Of a DNA stretch of 64,000 bases, positions 18,628 through 27,664 are shown one piece after another. Numbering within the stretch: position 1 is the stretch's first letter; each line of letters opens with the position of its first letter. A program made the translations under genes and the position numbers. This DNA is from Verrucomicrobiaceae bacterium (lineage in GTDB: Bacteria > Verrucomicrobiota > Verrucomicrobiia > Verrucomicrobiales > Verrucomicrobiaceae), in assembly GCA_016795485.1 (NCBI GenBank), contig JAEUHM010000011.1, positions 1 to 64,000 of the forward strand, written 5' to 3'. The notes beneath the pieces were generated by a model. The model was not told where the DNA came from and did not search any database. It saw only the letters and a list, made by a program, of their open reading frames with translations.

Positions 18628-19854
18628 ATGCGTCCACCGCCAAAGTTCAATCCCCATCCCTTCAGCTATCATCAGGAGCTGGAAGTCACGATCGAGTCGC
18701 TCACCAACGAGGGTAATGGCGTAGCTCGTGTGGACGGGTGGGTTGTGTTTGTTCCGTTTTCGCTCCCCGGTGAAAAAGTGCGGGTACGTGTCTACCGAAA
18801 TCACAAAAACTACTCGGACGCAGACCTGATCGAGGTAATCGAGCCTTCGGCTCATCGCATCCCTACGGTATGCCCGCTGTTCGGGAAGTGCGGCGGCTGC
18901 CAATACCAACATCTCGCGTATGAAGAGCAGCTTGTTTGGAAACGCCAACAAGTCGCAGAGCTGTTGAAGCGCATGGCGCACATCGAGCATCCCGTAGAAA
19001 AGGTTATTCCATCACCTCGCCAGTATGGATACCGAAGCAAAATCACCCCGCACTTTCATCGGCCAAAGAACGGAAGTGTGGCCGAGATTGGCTTTTTGCG
19101 AGTAGGTACGCGAAATGCGATGATTGACGTTCCAGAGTGTCCAATTGCGATGCCGCAACTTAACGAAAGTCTGCGAGACCAACGTAAGGCGATTCTGAAC
19201 GGAGATCATAACTTCAAAAACGGAGCCACCCTTCTTTTGCGGGCATCTGAGGATCGCGTGCTGACACAGTCTCATGAGGTTGCCAGGGAGAAGGTCGGGG
19301 CGATTACATTCGAGTTTCAGGCTGGTGACTTTTTTCAGAACAATCCGTTCATTCTTCCTGCATTTGTTGACCATGTCGTCACGGAGGCGCGTCAAACCGG
19401 TGCGCGGCACTTGGTTGATGCCTACTGCGGGTCTGGATTGTTCGGGCTCTCTGCCGCAGCACATTTCGAGAGTGTGATTGGCATCGAGATCAGCGAGACA
19501 TCCGTTGCCAAAGCGCGTCACAACGCAGCGCTTAATGACATTACCAACGCCACCTTCACGGCCGCGAGTGCCGAACGGCTTTTTGAAGGGCTCGTATTGC
19601 CCCCAGGCGAGACGGTGGTGGTCATTGACCCTCCGAGGGCAGGGTGCGGCGAGGATTTCTTGCGCCAACTTGCAGTCTACGGGCCGAGTGGTCTGGTTTA
19701 CGTGTCCTGCAATCCCCCCACTCAAATGCGCGACTTGGTTATCCTATCAGAGGCGGGCTACAAACTCGGCAAAGTGCAGCCGTTCGATCTCTTCCCGCAA
19801 ACAAGGCACCTTGAATGCGTCATGACTCTGACCCGGTCCGCCGCCTCCCATTAG
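18628..19854 (+). CDS. TRAM-domain SAM-dependent RNA m5U methyltransferase (RlmD/RumA family)
   Basis: 408 aa from the ATG at 18628; a GTG 18 bp upstream is less likely. An N-terminal TRAM domain (about 15-75, 'EVTIESLTNEGNGVARVDGW') is followed by the 4Fe-4S motif 'CPLFGKCGGCQYQH'. The Rossmann SAM-binding region is 'LVDAYCGSGLFGLSAA'. The catalytic motifs are 'VIDPPRAG' and 'VYVSCNPPT', whose Cys is the methyltransferase nucleophile. Family role: methylation of C5 of a specific uridine in 23S rRNA or tRNA. The exact target cannot be told from sequence. Tail-to-tail with lnt. Confidence 0.92.
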   Translation: MRPPPKFNPHPFSYHQELEVTIESLTNEGNGVARVDGWVVFVPFSLPGEKVRVRVYRNHKNYSDADLIEVIEPSAHRIPTVCPLFGKCGGCQYQHLAYEEQLVWKRQQVAELLKRMAHIEHPVEKVIPSPRQYGYRSKITPHFHRPKNGSVAEIGFLRVGTRNAMIDVPECPIAMPQLNESLRDQRKAILNGDHNFKNGATLLLRASEDRVLTQSHEVAREKVGAITFEFQAGDFFQNNPFILPAFVDHVVTEARQTGARHLVDAYCGSGLFGLSAAAHFESVIGIEISETSVAKARHNAALNDITNATFTAASAERLFEGLVLPPGETVVVIDPPRAGCGEDFLRQLAVYGPSGLVYVSCNPPTQMRDLVILSEAGYKLGKVQPFDLFPQTRHLECVMTLTRSAASH

Positions 19855-19890
19855 AAGTGAGGAAGATCAGAGGGTTGGAGTTTTGATTTG

Positions 19891-21579
19891 TTAGTTCGTC
19901 ATCGATTTGCTCGATCGGATATGCGTGATGATTGCCCCAAAGCAAAGAAGCATCATTACCCCGGCAAACCAGTCCCCCCAGCGTGAATAGAGCGTCATTG
20001 GCTGTTTGGTAGCCAGCGAGATGCGTGCTGGGAGCACTCCTTGAATAAATGGGCTACCTGTTTGTGGATCGTGCAATCGGTCCGTCACGATCCCGCGTTC
20101 GTCAATGACGGCAGTCACTCCTGTGTTAGCCGCTCGCACCATGGGGCGCCGGAGTTCCACACAACGCAATATGGCATTGTTGAGATGGACGGTGTTCTCC
20201 ACGCTGTTCAGGAACCAGCCGTCATTCGTCATGTTCACGATCAATTGTGGTCGCTCGGTGCGGACAAACTTTCGCGCCACTCGGCCCACGGTGTCTTCAA
20301 AACAGATCAAAGGGATGAGATCGACGTCAGGCTTTGAGAGTCGAAGTGGTTCGTAGCTAGTGCCGGGCGTGATATCACCTGGCAGGATGGCGCGGAACAC
20401 TGCATCCACTCCAGGGATGATCGTTCGGCCGGGCACATACTCGCCAAACGGGACCAAATGGGTCTTCAAATAGAACTTGGCGTTCTCAATGTCGCTCTTG
20501 AGCATTACGGCCGCATTGTAGACTCCCTGTGTAGGTTCATCGAGGTCCACACCGCTCAACAAGGTGAAGTCACCCTGCGACAGAAGCCCGTTCAGATAAG
20601 CTGGATGGTCCGGATGATACCAAGTCAGGATCAATCCACTCTCCGGCCACACGACGAGGTCTACATCTTTGGCGTATAGTTTGGTCAAGTCCGCATAGCG
20701 CTGATAAATCTCGGTGAGTCGCTCGGGTGAGGCCATCCAGCGGTCCATTTGCGGTACGTTCTGCTGAACCAGAGCAGTTCTGATCGTCACGCCCGCCTCT
20801 TCCTTATTGGTAAAGGTCAGCATGCCATAGATCAGCTGTGCACCCAGTAGAACGATGCCTGCCGTGAGATCCCAGCGGCGTTGCAAGCGCTCTCCAGCCT
20901 TAAACTGCCGGATTAATCTCCATCCGGTGATGAATGCCAAGCAGGCCACTAGCATCGGAACAAACGAGAGCCCAGCCACGCCTACGAGTTCCGCAGCTTG
21001 AATCAGTGCCTTGTTCTCAATGAGGGCGACACCCAGGCCGTTCCATCCAAATCCGGTTAACATCCATCCACGCACCCATTCCAATGCCACCCACGATGCT
21101 GCAGCGAGGAATGCATGCTTCACAGAATGGGAAGTGGACGAGAGCCGATCTTTGTGTGGGCGCGCTACGGTATCGACAAACCCGGCCCAAATGGCCACGT
21201 ATGCCGCGCAGTAGAGTGAAAGCCCCACGACGGCGCCCCAGCCAAGTAACTCCACGCCCCAGCCCATCCACTCGTCTCCGTAGGCACCATTGATGACACG
21301 GGAGGAATGTCGCACCCAGTTCAGGCTGATCAGTCCCCAAACCATGCCAGCGATGAGCCCAAGTGCAGCTGCACGGCAGAAGGGCAGGGACGCCAGACTC
21401 CGAAGACGGCCACGATTAGCAGTGTTGAGTTCTTCTGCACGCTCTCCACACCACAATGCCCAGAGCAGTGGCAGTGCCCAGATCCAGACCATGAACTCCA
21501 GATTCCATGGTGGAAAGGCGAGCCCTAGCAGTGCCCCGCTTGTCACCGCCGCAAGAAGTTTGGTCCACTTGGATTTCAT
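19891..21579 (-). CDS. lnt: Apolipoprotein N-acyltransferase
   Basis: 562 aa from the ATG at 21579, which begins the first membrane segment. About six to eight N-terminal membrane helices are followed by a periplasmic nitrilase-fold domain whose triad is complete: E313 in 'VVWPESG', K372 in 'YLKTHLVPFGEYVPG' and C426 in 'LICFED'. A last helix lies at the C-terminus. It transfers the third acyl chain to the N-terminal Cys of lipoproteins in the inner membrane, as expected for a diderm. The window also holds a LolC/E-like permease (42454-43812) and at least one lipoprotein. Confidence 0.95.
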   Translation of the reverse strand: MKSKWTKLLAAVTSGALLGLAFPPWNLEFMVWIWALPLLWALWCGERAEELNTANRGRLRSLASLPFCRAAALGLIAGMVWGLISLNWVRHSSRVINGAYGDEWMGWGVELLGWGAVVGLSLYCAAYVAIWAGFVDTVARPHKDRLSSTSHSVKHAFLAAASWVALEWVRGWMLTGFGWNGLGVALIENKALIQAAELVGVAGLSFVPMLVACLAFITGWRLIRQFKAGERLQRRWDLTAGIVLLGAQLIYGMLTFTNKEEAGVTIRTALVQQNVPQMDRWMASPERLTEIYQRYADLTKLYAKDVDLVVWPESGLILTWYHPDHPAYLNGLLSQGDFTLLSGVDLDEPTQGVYNAAVMLKSDIENAKFYLKTHLVPFGEYVPGRTIIPGVDAVFRAILPGDITPGTSYEPLRLSKPDVDLIPLICFEDTVGRVARKFVRTERPQLIVNMTNDGWFLNSVENTVHLNNAILRCVELRRPMVRAANTGVTAVIDERGIVTDRLHDPQTGSPFIQGVLPARISLATKQPMTLYSRWGDWFAGVMMLLCFGAIITHIRSSKSMTN

Positions 21580-21658
21580 CAAGGTCGTACATGAAGCACG
21601 GGAGTTGGCTGATCGCCACAACTCCCGTGCTGGTGAATGTTAGATGTTGTCTGGAGGA

Positions 21659-22639
21659 CTACTTTTTGCGGTTCCAACGCAGCACCCGGCCCCACTGGTT
21701 CCACTCGGTTTCCAGAATGTTGCCATCGTTGTCAAAGGTGATGCCGTGTGGTGATGTCACTACACCCTGTTGCCAGTCCTTTGGCTCGCGCTTCGGGGTG
21801 TTGGTGAAGCCTGGGTTCACACCAAGCTCGGCAACGAGCTGGTTCTCCTTGTTCCAGACGCTGACACGACCAGCGATCTCGGCGACACACATGAGGTCAC
21901 CATGAAAACTGGCGGAGCTGGGATTCCGCACGGACTGAGCCGGAGGCGCAACCTTAGGATCCAACACGGGGCTGCTGGCTATGGTGCCGATGATCGTGCC
22001 GTCCAACCCGAGATGTAGCATGCGGTTGTTACCACGATCCAACGCGACAACACGCGCGGGCTCGAAGCGGCGGTCGATGAAGATTTTGTGAGTGTTCTTG
22101 AATCCGTAAGGCTCTACCGGACCACCGAACACGGACTTGAACTTTCCTTCACGGTTGAAGACGAAGATGTAGCTCTGGCCGTAGCCATCCACCACATAGA
22201 TGTCGCCATTGGGGGCAACATCGCAGTTGGTGAGCTTAAGGCCTTTCGCCCGCTTATCTGCGGGAAACTCGTCTGTAGGGATCGTCATGACAACCGAACC
22301 GTCTAGCTTGCACTTGATCACCTTTTGTTCGCCAAGAACGGCTGCGAACAAATACTCGCCATCGCCATCCTTACGGACGACGAACCCATGCAGGGAAGGG
22401 GGGAGAGGCAGAGCCTTCACAAAGGCCCCCGTCTTGTCGTAGACCTGAATGCCAGCGTCCTTCTCCTGCACGGAGACATAGAAGTTGCCTTCACTGTCAC
22501 AGGCAATCTCGCCGTGGCCGTTGCCGATCTGCTGTTTACCGGGTGGTGGCTTGATAAAATCAGCCTGGAACTCGTAGGACACCTCGGCGGAAGCAGAAAC
22601 TGCCGCGAGGAGGAAGGTGAAGAGATAAAGTCGGTTCAT
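21659..22639 (-). CDS. Secreted NHL-type six-bladed beta-propeller protein
   Basis: 326 aa with a signal peptide ('MNRLYLFTFLLAAVSASA'). Repeating blades of about 45 residues follow ('GEIACDSEGNFYVSVQ', 'CDVAPNGDIYVVDGYGQSYIFVFNREGKF', 'VVALDRGNNRMLHLGLDG', 'HGITFDNDGNILETEWNQWGRVLRW'). This is the NHL / SMP-30-like pattern. Such exported propellers usually bind ligands or partner proteins. No enzymatic residues are assignable. 79 bp separate its stop from the upstream start of lnt on the same strand. Confidence 0.8.
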   Translation of the reverse strand: MNRLYLFTFLLAAVSASAEVSYEFQADFIKPPPGKQQIGNGHGEIACDSEGNFYVSVQEKDAGIQVYDKTGAFVKALPLPPSLHGFVVRKDGDGEYLFAAVLGEQKVIKCKLDGSVVMTIPTDEFPADKRAKGLKLTNCDVAPNGDIYVVDGYGQSYIFVFNREGKFKSVFGGPVEPYGFKNTHKIFIDRRFEPARVVALDRGNNRMLHLGLDGTIIGTIASSPVLDPKVAPPAQSVRNPSSASFHGDLMCVAEIAGRVSVWNKENQLVAELGVNPGFTNTPKREPKDWQQGVVTSPHGITFDNDGNILETEWNQWGRVLRWNRKK

Positions 22640-22885
22640 GAAGATGGATACTCGGGTGAATCGCTACCAACGGAGCGAGGAGTTCGCAACTTCCGCGAGA
22701 ATGTCACCTCCGTAACTCCGTGCTCCAAAAAGAATGCGGAGGTGCATCCTCAACAAGACATTCTCGTGCTTCTTTGGCCGTGGCACTTGGCGTACCAACT
22801 CGTCCCAATCGCATCAAGCGAGATGATTTTCGGTTTTCCGAAATGCCAGCGGCTCCCCTCACGTTCACCGCTGACCAATTTCGTC

Positions 22886-24103
22886 ATGTATCGTCATTTC
22901 TTCGTTTTATTGCTTCTTTGCATTGCCTCCTTCACCTCGCTTGGTGCTCAGGAGAAGACGGGCGTTAAGAAGCCAGTAAGTCTCATCCCTCTTCGGGACG
23001 CTTTTGCCAAGAGCGACACCGGACCAGAGGCCTTGGAGACATTGGTTTTCCGCACATTTGGACGCCAGAACTTGCTGATGGGTAAAGTCGGTGCTCGGAT
23101 GGAAGATCGCATCGCTGCTTGGGCCTTGGTTAATCCTTCCCCCGCTCGGGTCATCGATCCTAAAGGCAATCTAATTGGTGAACTCAAGCCTGTGGGTGAC
23201 AAAGGACTTCAAGTGCTCGTGCAGGAACTTCCCAACTTCACGAACTTTACCTATCGAGTCGAAGTCGGAGGCATGATCTTGCTGGCCGGCGAGTTTCATG
23301 TGGAAATCTACCAAATGCCCCCAGAGTGGACGGCCTCGAAGGATATTCCCGTCGGCAAGATCGAGCACTTTGAGTTCAGTCAGAGTAAGATTTTTCCAAA
23401 CACAGTGCGGCAAGTTAGTGTGTATGTGCCAGCTCAGTACCAAGCAGGAACCAAACCAGGCCTGTTTGTATGGCAGGATGGGACTCGGCATTGTGATCCG
23501 AACGGACAAATGAGAGCAACTGTTGTGATGGACCATCTCATAGCTCGTAAGCTGATGCCCCTTGTGATCGGTGTGTTCATTGACCCTGGCCGCAAGCCCG
23601 GCCAGAAGCCCGGAGACAAGGCGGCCAATCGCGGTTTTGAGTATGACTCGTTAGGTGATGCTTATGTGCGTTTAGTGACTGAGGAGATCTTGCCTGAAGT
23701 AAAGAAGCGCTACTCGCTTGATTGGAGTGACGATCCCACTCTTCGAGCCATAGCTGGGGGTTCGTCAGGTGGCATTTGTGCATTCACCGCCGCATGGGAG
23801 CGCCCAGATCAGTTCGGTAAAGTGCTCTCTTGGGTTGGCAGTTTCGTCAATCTGCGAGGTGGCCACGTTTATCCTGCACTTGTTCGCAAAGCGGAGCGCA
23901 AGCCACTTCGCGTCTACTTGCTGGACGGGCGCAATGATTTGGATAACCCCTTTGGTAATTGGCCAATCGCCAATCTCAACATGGCCGCTGCACTGAAGTT
24001 TGCGGGATACGACTACCGATTCGACTACGGCGAGTGTTTCCACGGCAGCAAGGGCATGGCAGCATCGCTGCCAGATGCATTGCGTTGGCTTTGGAGGCCA
24101 TGA
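22886..24103 (+). CDS. Secreted alpha/beta-hydrolase, esterase-D-like (PF00756 type)
   Basis: 405 aa from the ATG at 22886, which opens a signal peptide ('MYRHFFVLLLLCIASFTSLGA'). An N-terminal beta-sandwich-like region (to about 160) precedes the hydrolase domain: 'VSVYVPAQY', 'PLVIGVFIDPGR', and nucleophile S294 in 'IAGGSSGGICAF', with the probable catalytic His in 'ECFHGSKGM'. Related proteins are feruloyl/xylan esterases and enterochelin esterases, and in Verrucomicrobia they are often annotated as putative esterases. The frame extends far upstream but without protein-like features. It is separated from glpT by 79 bp. Confidence 0.85.
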   Translation: MYRHFFVLLLLCIASFTSLGAQEKTGVKKPVSLIPLRDAFAKSDTGPEALETLVFRTFGRQNLLMGKVGARMEDRIAAWALVNPSPARVIDPKGNLIGELKPVGDKGLQVLVQELPNFTNFTYRVEVGGMILLAGEFHVEIYQMPPEWTASKDIPVGKIEHFEFSQSKIFPNTVRQVSVYVPAQYQAGTKPGLFVWQDGTRHCDPNGQMRATVVMDHLIARKLMPLVIGVFIDPGRKPGQKPGDKAANRGFEYDSLGDAYVRLVTEEILPEVKKRYSLDWSDDPTLRAIAGGSSGGICAFTAAWERPDQFGKVLSWVGSFVNLRGGHVYPALVRKAERKPLRVYLLDGRNDLDNPFGNWPIANLNMAAALKFAGYDYRFDYGECFHGSKGMAASLPDALRWLWRP

Positions 24104-24182
24104 ACGCCGGGAAGCTCGCGGGCGGTCATTTCATTCCCGATGAGTTGACAAACAGCGCCCTAGCTGACCAACATGCCTTTCC

Positions 24183-25526
24183 ATGCTGTCCTTCCTGCGT
24201 CCCGCACCCCAGATCGAGCCTCTCCCGCAGGGTGAAGTCGATCCGACGTATCGCCGTCTCCGCATTCAGGTGTTCCTTAGCATCTTCTTTGGCTATGCCG
24301 CCTACTATTTGGTTAGGCGCAACTACTCGCTCGTCATGCCAGATGTCAGCGCCCTGCACCCTGAGTACTCAAAAGCTGCCCTTGGCACAGGATTGACCGC
24401 AGTAAACGTAGCTTACGGCTTTTCCAAGTTCATCATGGGGTCCGTCTCAGATCGCAGCAATCCGCGCTACTTTATGCCACTCGGACTACTGTTATCATGC
24501 GCCATCATGTTGGTTTGCGGACTGGTGAAGGAAGTCTATGCATCTATCTCAGTCATCGTCATCCTCATGGCGCTCAATGGATGGTTCAATGGCATGGGCT
24601 GGGCTCCATGTGGCAAGACGATGGTCCACTGGTTCAGCCATCGGGAACGTGGACGCGCTGTTTCCGTGTGGAACCTCGCTCACAACGTCGGAGGTGCTCT
24701 TGTGGCAGTGTTCGCCATCTGGGGTGTAAACATGAGTGGCGACTGGGGGGCCAAGTGCTGGTTCAACGCAAGCATTGCAGCTGTCATCGCCCTCCTGGTG
24801 ATGGTCTTTCTTCGCGACACACCGCAGAGCTGCGGTCTGCCTAACATTGAGGCTTACAAGAATGATATCCCTCCTGGCTACGGTGAGCGCAGTGAGAGAA
24901 TACTTTCCTTCCGGCAAATATTCTTCGAGCATGTCTTCACCAGCAAGGCCCTGTGGCTCATCGCCATCGCTAACGCTTTCATCTACTTCGTTCGCTATGG
25001 CGTGAGCGATTGGATACCGCTCTACCTCCAGAAGTCGAAGGGCATCAGCAAGGAGGATGCACTGGCTGCCTTGTCCTGGTTCGAGACCGCAGGCATTCCT
25101 GGCACTCTTTTGTGCGGTTGGATGTCAGACAAGTTCTTCAAAGCCCATCGCGCTCCAGGCACCATCCTGTTCATGCTCGCCACGCTAATCGGTGTCGCTG
25201 GTTACGCCTTCAATGCTAATGGGCCGTTCTGGATCGACAAGCTCGCTCTCTCCTGGATTGGCTTTTTCATCTACGGTCCGATCATGCTCATCGGATTGCA
25301 CGCGCTGGAGCTCGTGCCAAAGAAGGCCGCAGGCACCGCAGCGGGGCTTACGGGATTCTTTGGTTATGTGTTTGGCTCTGCGGTAGCCGGGACCGGCACG
25401 GGCTGGATCGCTGATCGCTTCGGTTGGACAGGTGCATTCATCACCATGAGTTTCTGTTGCATACTGGCCATGATTTTCAGCGCCCTGACACTGCGTATTG
25501 CCAAATATGAAGAATCTCACACTTAA
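24183..25526 (+). CDS. glpT: Glycerol-3-phosphate transporter (MFS, organophosphate:Pi antiporter)
   Basis: 447 aa, the length of E. coli GlpT, with 12 membrane segments. Family signatures are 'FFGYAAYYLVRRNYSLVMP' (Arg of the substrate site in helix 1), 'YGFSKFIMGSVSDRSNPRYFMPLGLLL', 'NGMGWAPCGKTMVHWFS' and 'HNVGGALVAVFAIWG'. It imports glycerol-3-phosphate in exchange for phosphate. The stop overlaps the start of the glycerophosphodiesterase gene by 20 bp, which fits the classical glpT-glpQ pair where the diesterase makes the transporter's substrate in the periplasm. Confidence 0.92.
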   Translation: MLSFLRPAPQIEPLPQGEVDPTYRRLRIQVFLSIFFGYAAYYLVRRNYSLVMPDVSALHPEYSKAALGTGLTAVNVAYGFSKFIMGSVSDRSNPRYFMPLGLLLSCAIMLVCGLVKEVYASISVIVILMALNGWFNGMGWAPCGKTMVHWFSHRERGRAVSVWNLAHNVGGALVAVFAIWGVNMSGDWGAKCWFNASIAAVIALLVMVFLRDTPQSCGLPNIEAYKNDIPPGYGERSERILSFRQIFFEHVFTSKALWLIAIANAFIYFVRYGVSDWIPLYLQKSKGISKEDALAALSWFETAGIPGTLLCGWMSDKFFKAHRAPGTILFMLATLIGVAGYAFNANGPFWIDKLALSWIGFFIYGPIMLIGLHALELVPKKAAGTAAGLTGFFGYVFGSAVAGTGTGWIADRFGWTGAFITMSFCCILAMIFSALTLRIAKYEESHT

Positions 25527-26496
25527 TCTTGCACTCTTGGTTGCTGCTTTTGCCCCAGCCGCTGAAAGACAAATCGTCGTCGCTCATCGTGGAGCCAGCG
25601 GATACCTGCCCGAACATACACTTGAGGCGAAAGCCATGGCTCATGCTCAGGGCGCGGATTTCATTGAGCAGGATGTCGTATTGACCAAAGACGATGTGCC
25701 TGTGGTCTTGCACGACATCCACGTAGACACCGTTTCAGATGTAGCTCAGCGCTATCCCGATAGAGTGCGTGGAGACGGGCGCTTCTATGCGCTCGACTTC
25801 ACGCTCGCTGAACTCAGGACTCTGTGCTTCACCGAGCGCTTCAATCACAAGACCGGGAAGCCCGTCTATCCCAAGCGCTTCCCTCTCTGGAAGGGAGATT
25901 TTCGCATTGCCACGCTGGAGGAGGACCTCGAACTCATAGCTGGACTCAATCACTCCACAGGACGCACCGCTGGAGTATATCCCGAGATCAAACAGCCCAA
26001 ATGGCATCGCGACCAAGGTCATGATATTAGTTCGATCGTTCTCCCCATTCTTCGTAAACATGGCTATGCGACAAAGAACGATCTCTGCTGGGTGCAGTGC
26101 TTTGAGTGGGCGGAAGTGCAGCGCATTCGCAATGAGTTGAAGTGGGAGGGGCGCCTTCTTCAACTCCTCGGCAATGGCAAAGCCAAGGACGGCACTGACC
26201 ATGATTACTTCAAGACTGCGGAAGGCATAAAACATGCCGCTCAGGTGGTGGATGGAATGGGTCCAGAGATCGGAGCCATTTTGAAGCCCGATGGTAGCGT
26301 CACAGACTTCGTAGCGGTCGCCCACCAAAATAAACTCCAGGTGCATCCATACACGCTGCGTGTCGACCAACTACCCAAAGGCTACGACAACGTCCAAGCT
26401 GCTATGAATGCTCTTTTCGGGAAGGCTCAGGTCGATGGTCTATTCTCTGACTTCCCGGATGTTGCGGTAAGATATTTGGATCGCGCTTCTCACTGA
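25507..26496 (+). CDS. glpQ: Periplasmic glycerophosphodiester phosphodiesterase
   Basis: 329 aa from the ATG at 25507, chosen because it starts a signal peptide ('MKNLTLNLALLVAAFAPAA') and is coupled to glpT by a 20-bp overlap. The GDPD active-site motifs are present: 'VAHRGASGYLPEHTLEA' (catalytic His and Glu) and 'FIEQDVVLTKDDVPVVLHD' (metal-binding Glu/Asp and second His). The long insert with 'LWKGDFRIATLEEDLELI' is typical of GlpQ rather than the short cytoplasmic UgpQ. It hydrolyses glycerophosphodiesters to glycerol-3-phosphate for import by GlpT. Confidence 0.93.
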   Translation: MKNLTLNLALLVAAFAPAAERQIVVAHRGASGYLPEHTLEAKAMAHAQGADFIEQDVVLTKDDVPVVLHDIHVDTVSDVAQRYPDRVRGDGRFYALDFTLAELRTLCFTERFNHKTGKPVYPKRFPLWKGDFRIATLEEDLELIAGLNHSTGRTAGVYPEIKQPKWHRDQGHDISSIVLPILRKHGYATKNDLCWVQCFEWAEVQRIRNELKWEGRLLQLLGNGKAKDGTDHDYFKTAEGIKHAAQVVDGMGPEIGAILKPDGSVTDFVAVAHQNKLQVHPYTLRVDQLPKGYDNVQAAMNALFGKAQVDGLFSDFPDVAVRYLDRASH

Positions 26497-26499
26497 GAG

Positions 26500-26575
26500 T
26501 GGTGGAGCTAAGGGGATTCGAACCCCTGGCCTTCTCATTGCGAACGAGACGCTCTACCAACTGAGCTATAGCCCC
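26500..26575 (-). tRNA. tRNA-Ala (anticodon CGC)
   Basis: 76 nt with a complete cloverleaf: acceptor GGGGCTA paired with TAGCTCC (one G-T), D arm 'GCTCAGTTGGTAGAGC', anticodon stem TCTCG/TGAGA around loop TTCGCAA (anticodon CGC, reads GCG), and T arm 'AGGGGTTCGAATCCCCT'. CCA is encoded. It lies 3 bp from the glpQ stop on the opposite strand. No direct repeat of its 3' end is visible nearby, so there is no sign of element integration here. Confidence 0.97.
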
Positions 26576-26674
26576 TCAACACGATGAATGAGTAAGTATT
26601 GGCGATTCGACGCTTGTCCGATCCGTTTTCTCGCGGCTGAATCTCAGTTCACCAACTTTGTTCCTACCTCTGCT

Positions 26675-27652
26675 ATGACTCCCCACGTTGCTATCATCGA
26701 CTGGCGCACTGCACCGCAAGGTGACGCCGACTCAGCGATTGAGAAACGCATCATTGGTCCCGCTGCAAACGTGACTCGTCACTTATGTGATACCGACTCC
26801 GATCTGGATGACGAGATCACTTCAGCGAATGCGATCATCGTTTGGCACAACATGCCCTTAACCGCTCACGGCATTGCCAAGCTAACGAACTGTCGCGCAA
26901 TCATCCGCAATGGAGTCGGCTTTGACAGTGTCGATGCCGCTGCCGCGCGCGAGCTTGGGATAGCGGTGTGCAATGTTCCAGATTATGGCACAGAGGAAGT
27001 TGCAGACCACGCTATTGCTCTTGCCATGGCACTTTGTAGACAACTCTTCCCGCTGGATGCGGAGGCAAAGGCGCTCGGTTGGAACATTAAAGTGGCGGAT
27101 AAACTTCGTCGCATTCGCCAGCAGACGTTCGGCATTGTGGGTCTTGGGCGCATTGGAACGGCAACCGCCCTGCGAGCGAAAGCCCTGGGGTTCAATGTCA
27201 TCTTCCATGACCCATATTTGCCCAATGGAGTCGATAAGGCCCTGGGGGTTTCCCGCGTGCGGACACTAGATGACCTGCTTGTGCAAGCAGACGTGCTTTC
27301 ACTGCATTGTCCTCTGATTGACGAGACTCGCCACCTGATCTCTGAACGTGAGCTTGCTTTGCTCAGGCCAGGTTCATTCGTCGTGAACACAGCTCGTGGA
27401 GCCATCATTAAAAAGAGCGCCATTCTCTCCTCATTGCGGACAGGCCATCTTGCGGGAGCAGGACTTGATGTCATTGAAGATGAGCCACTCCGCACGTCTC
27501 ATGAAGCGGCAACGCCCAATCTCATCGCCACCTGTCATGCCGCGTTCTGTAGCGTCCAGTCGAAGATAGAGATGCGTACTACCTCTGCTCGCATTGCCCT
27601 GGCCGCCGTGACAGGTGCGAAACTCGAAAATGTAGTCAATGGCGTTGCGTAG
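26675..27652 (+). CDS. D-isomer-specific 2-hydroxyacid dehydrogenase (CtBP-like)
   Basis: 325 aa from the ATG at 26675. NAD-binding motif 'FGIVGLGRIGTATALRAKALG' is followed by the catalytic set in usual order: Arg in 'FVVNTARGAIIKKSA', Glu in 'LDVIEDEPL' and His in 'TCHAAFCS'. The N-terminal region ('RAIIRNGVGFDSVDAAAARELGI') resembles C-terminal-binding-protein-like members rather than phosphoglycerate dehydrogenase. It likely reduces a 2-keto acid. The downstream DUF1549 gene starts 12 bp after its stop, so the three genes probably form one transcript. Confidence 0.9.
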   Translation: MTPHVAIIDWRTAPQGDADSAIEKRIIGPAANVTRHLCDTDSDLDDEITSANAIIVWHNMPLTAHGIAKLTNCRAIIRNGVGFDSVDAAAARELGIAVCNVPDYGTEEVADHAIALAMALCRQLFPLDAEAKALGWNIKVADKLRRIRQQTFGIVGLGRIGTATALRAKALGFNVIFHDPYLPNGVDKALGVSRVRTLDDLLVQADVLSLHCPLIDETRHLISERELALLRPGSFVVNTARGAIIKKSAILSSLRTGHLAGAGLDVIEDEPLRTSHEAATPNLIATCHAAFCSVQSKIEMRTTSARIALAAVTGAKLENVVNGVA

Positions 27653-27664
27653 TCTTGCAGTCGC

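Noticed and set aside
22325..22885. N-terminal extension of the esterase gene
   Set aside because: The frame is open upstream but overlaps the beta-propeller gene in antisense, and a signal peptide starts at 22886.
26500..26575. tRNA-Ala as an integration site
   Set aside because: Both neighbours are ordinary genes, no duplicated tRNA 3' end was seen and no integrase is present.
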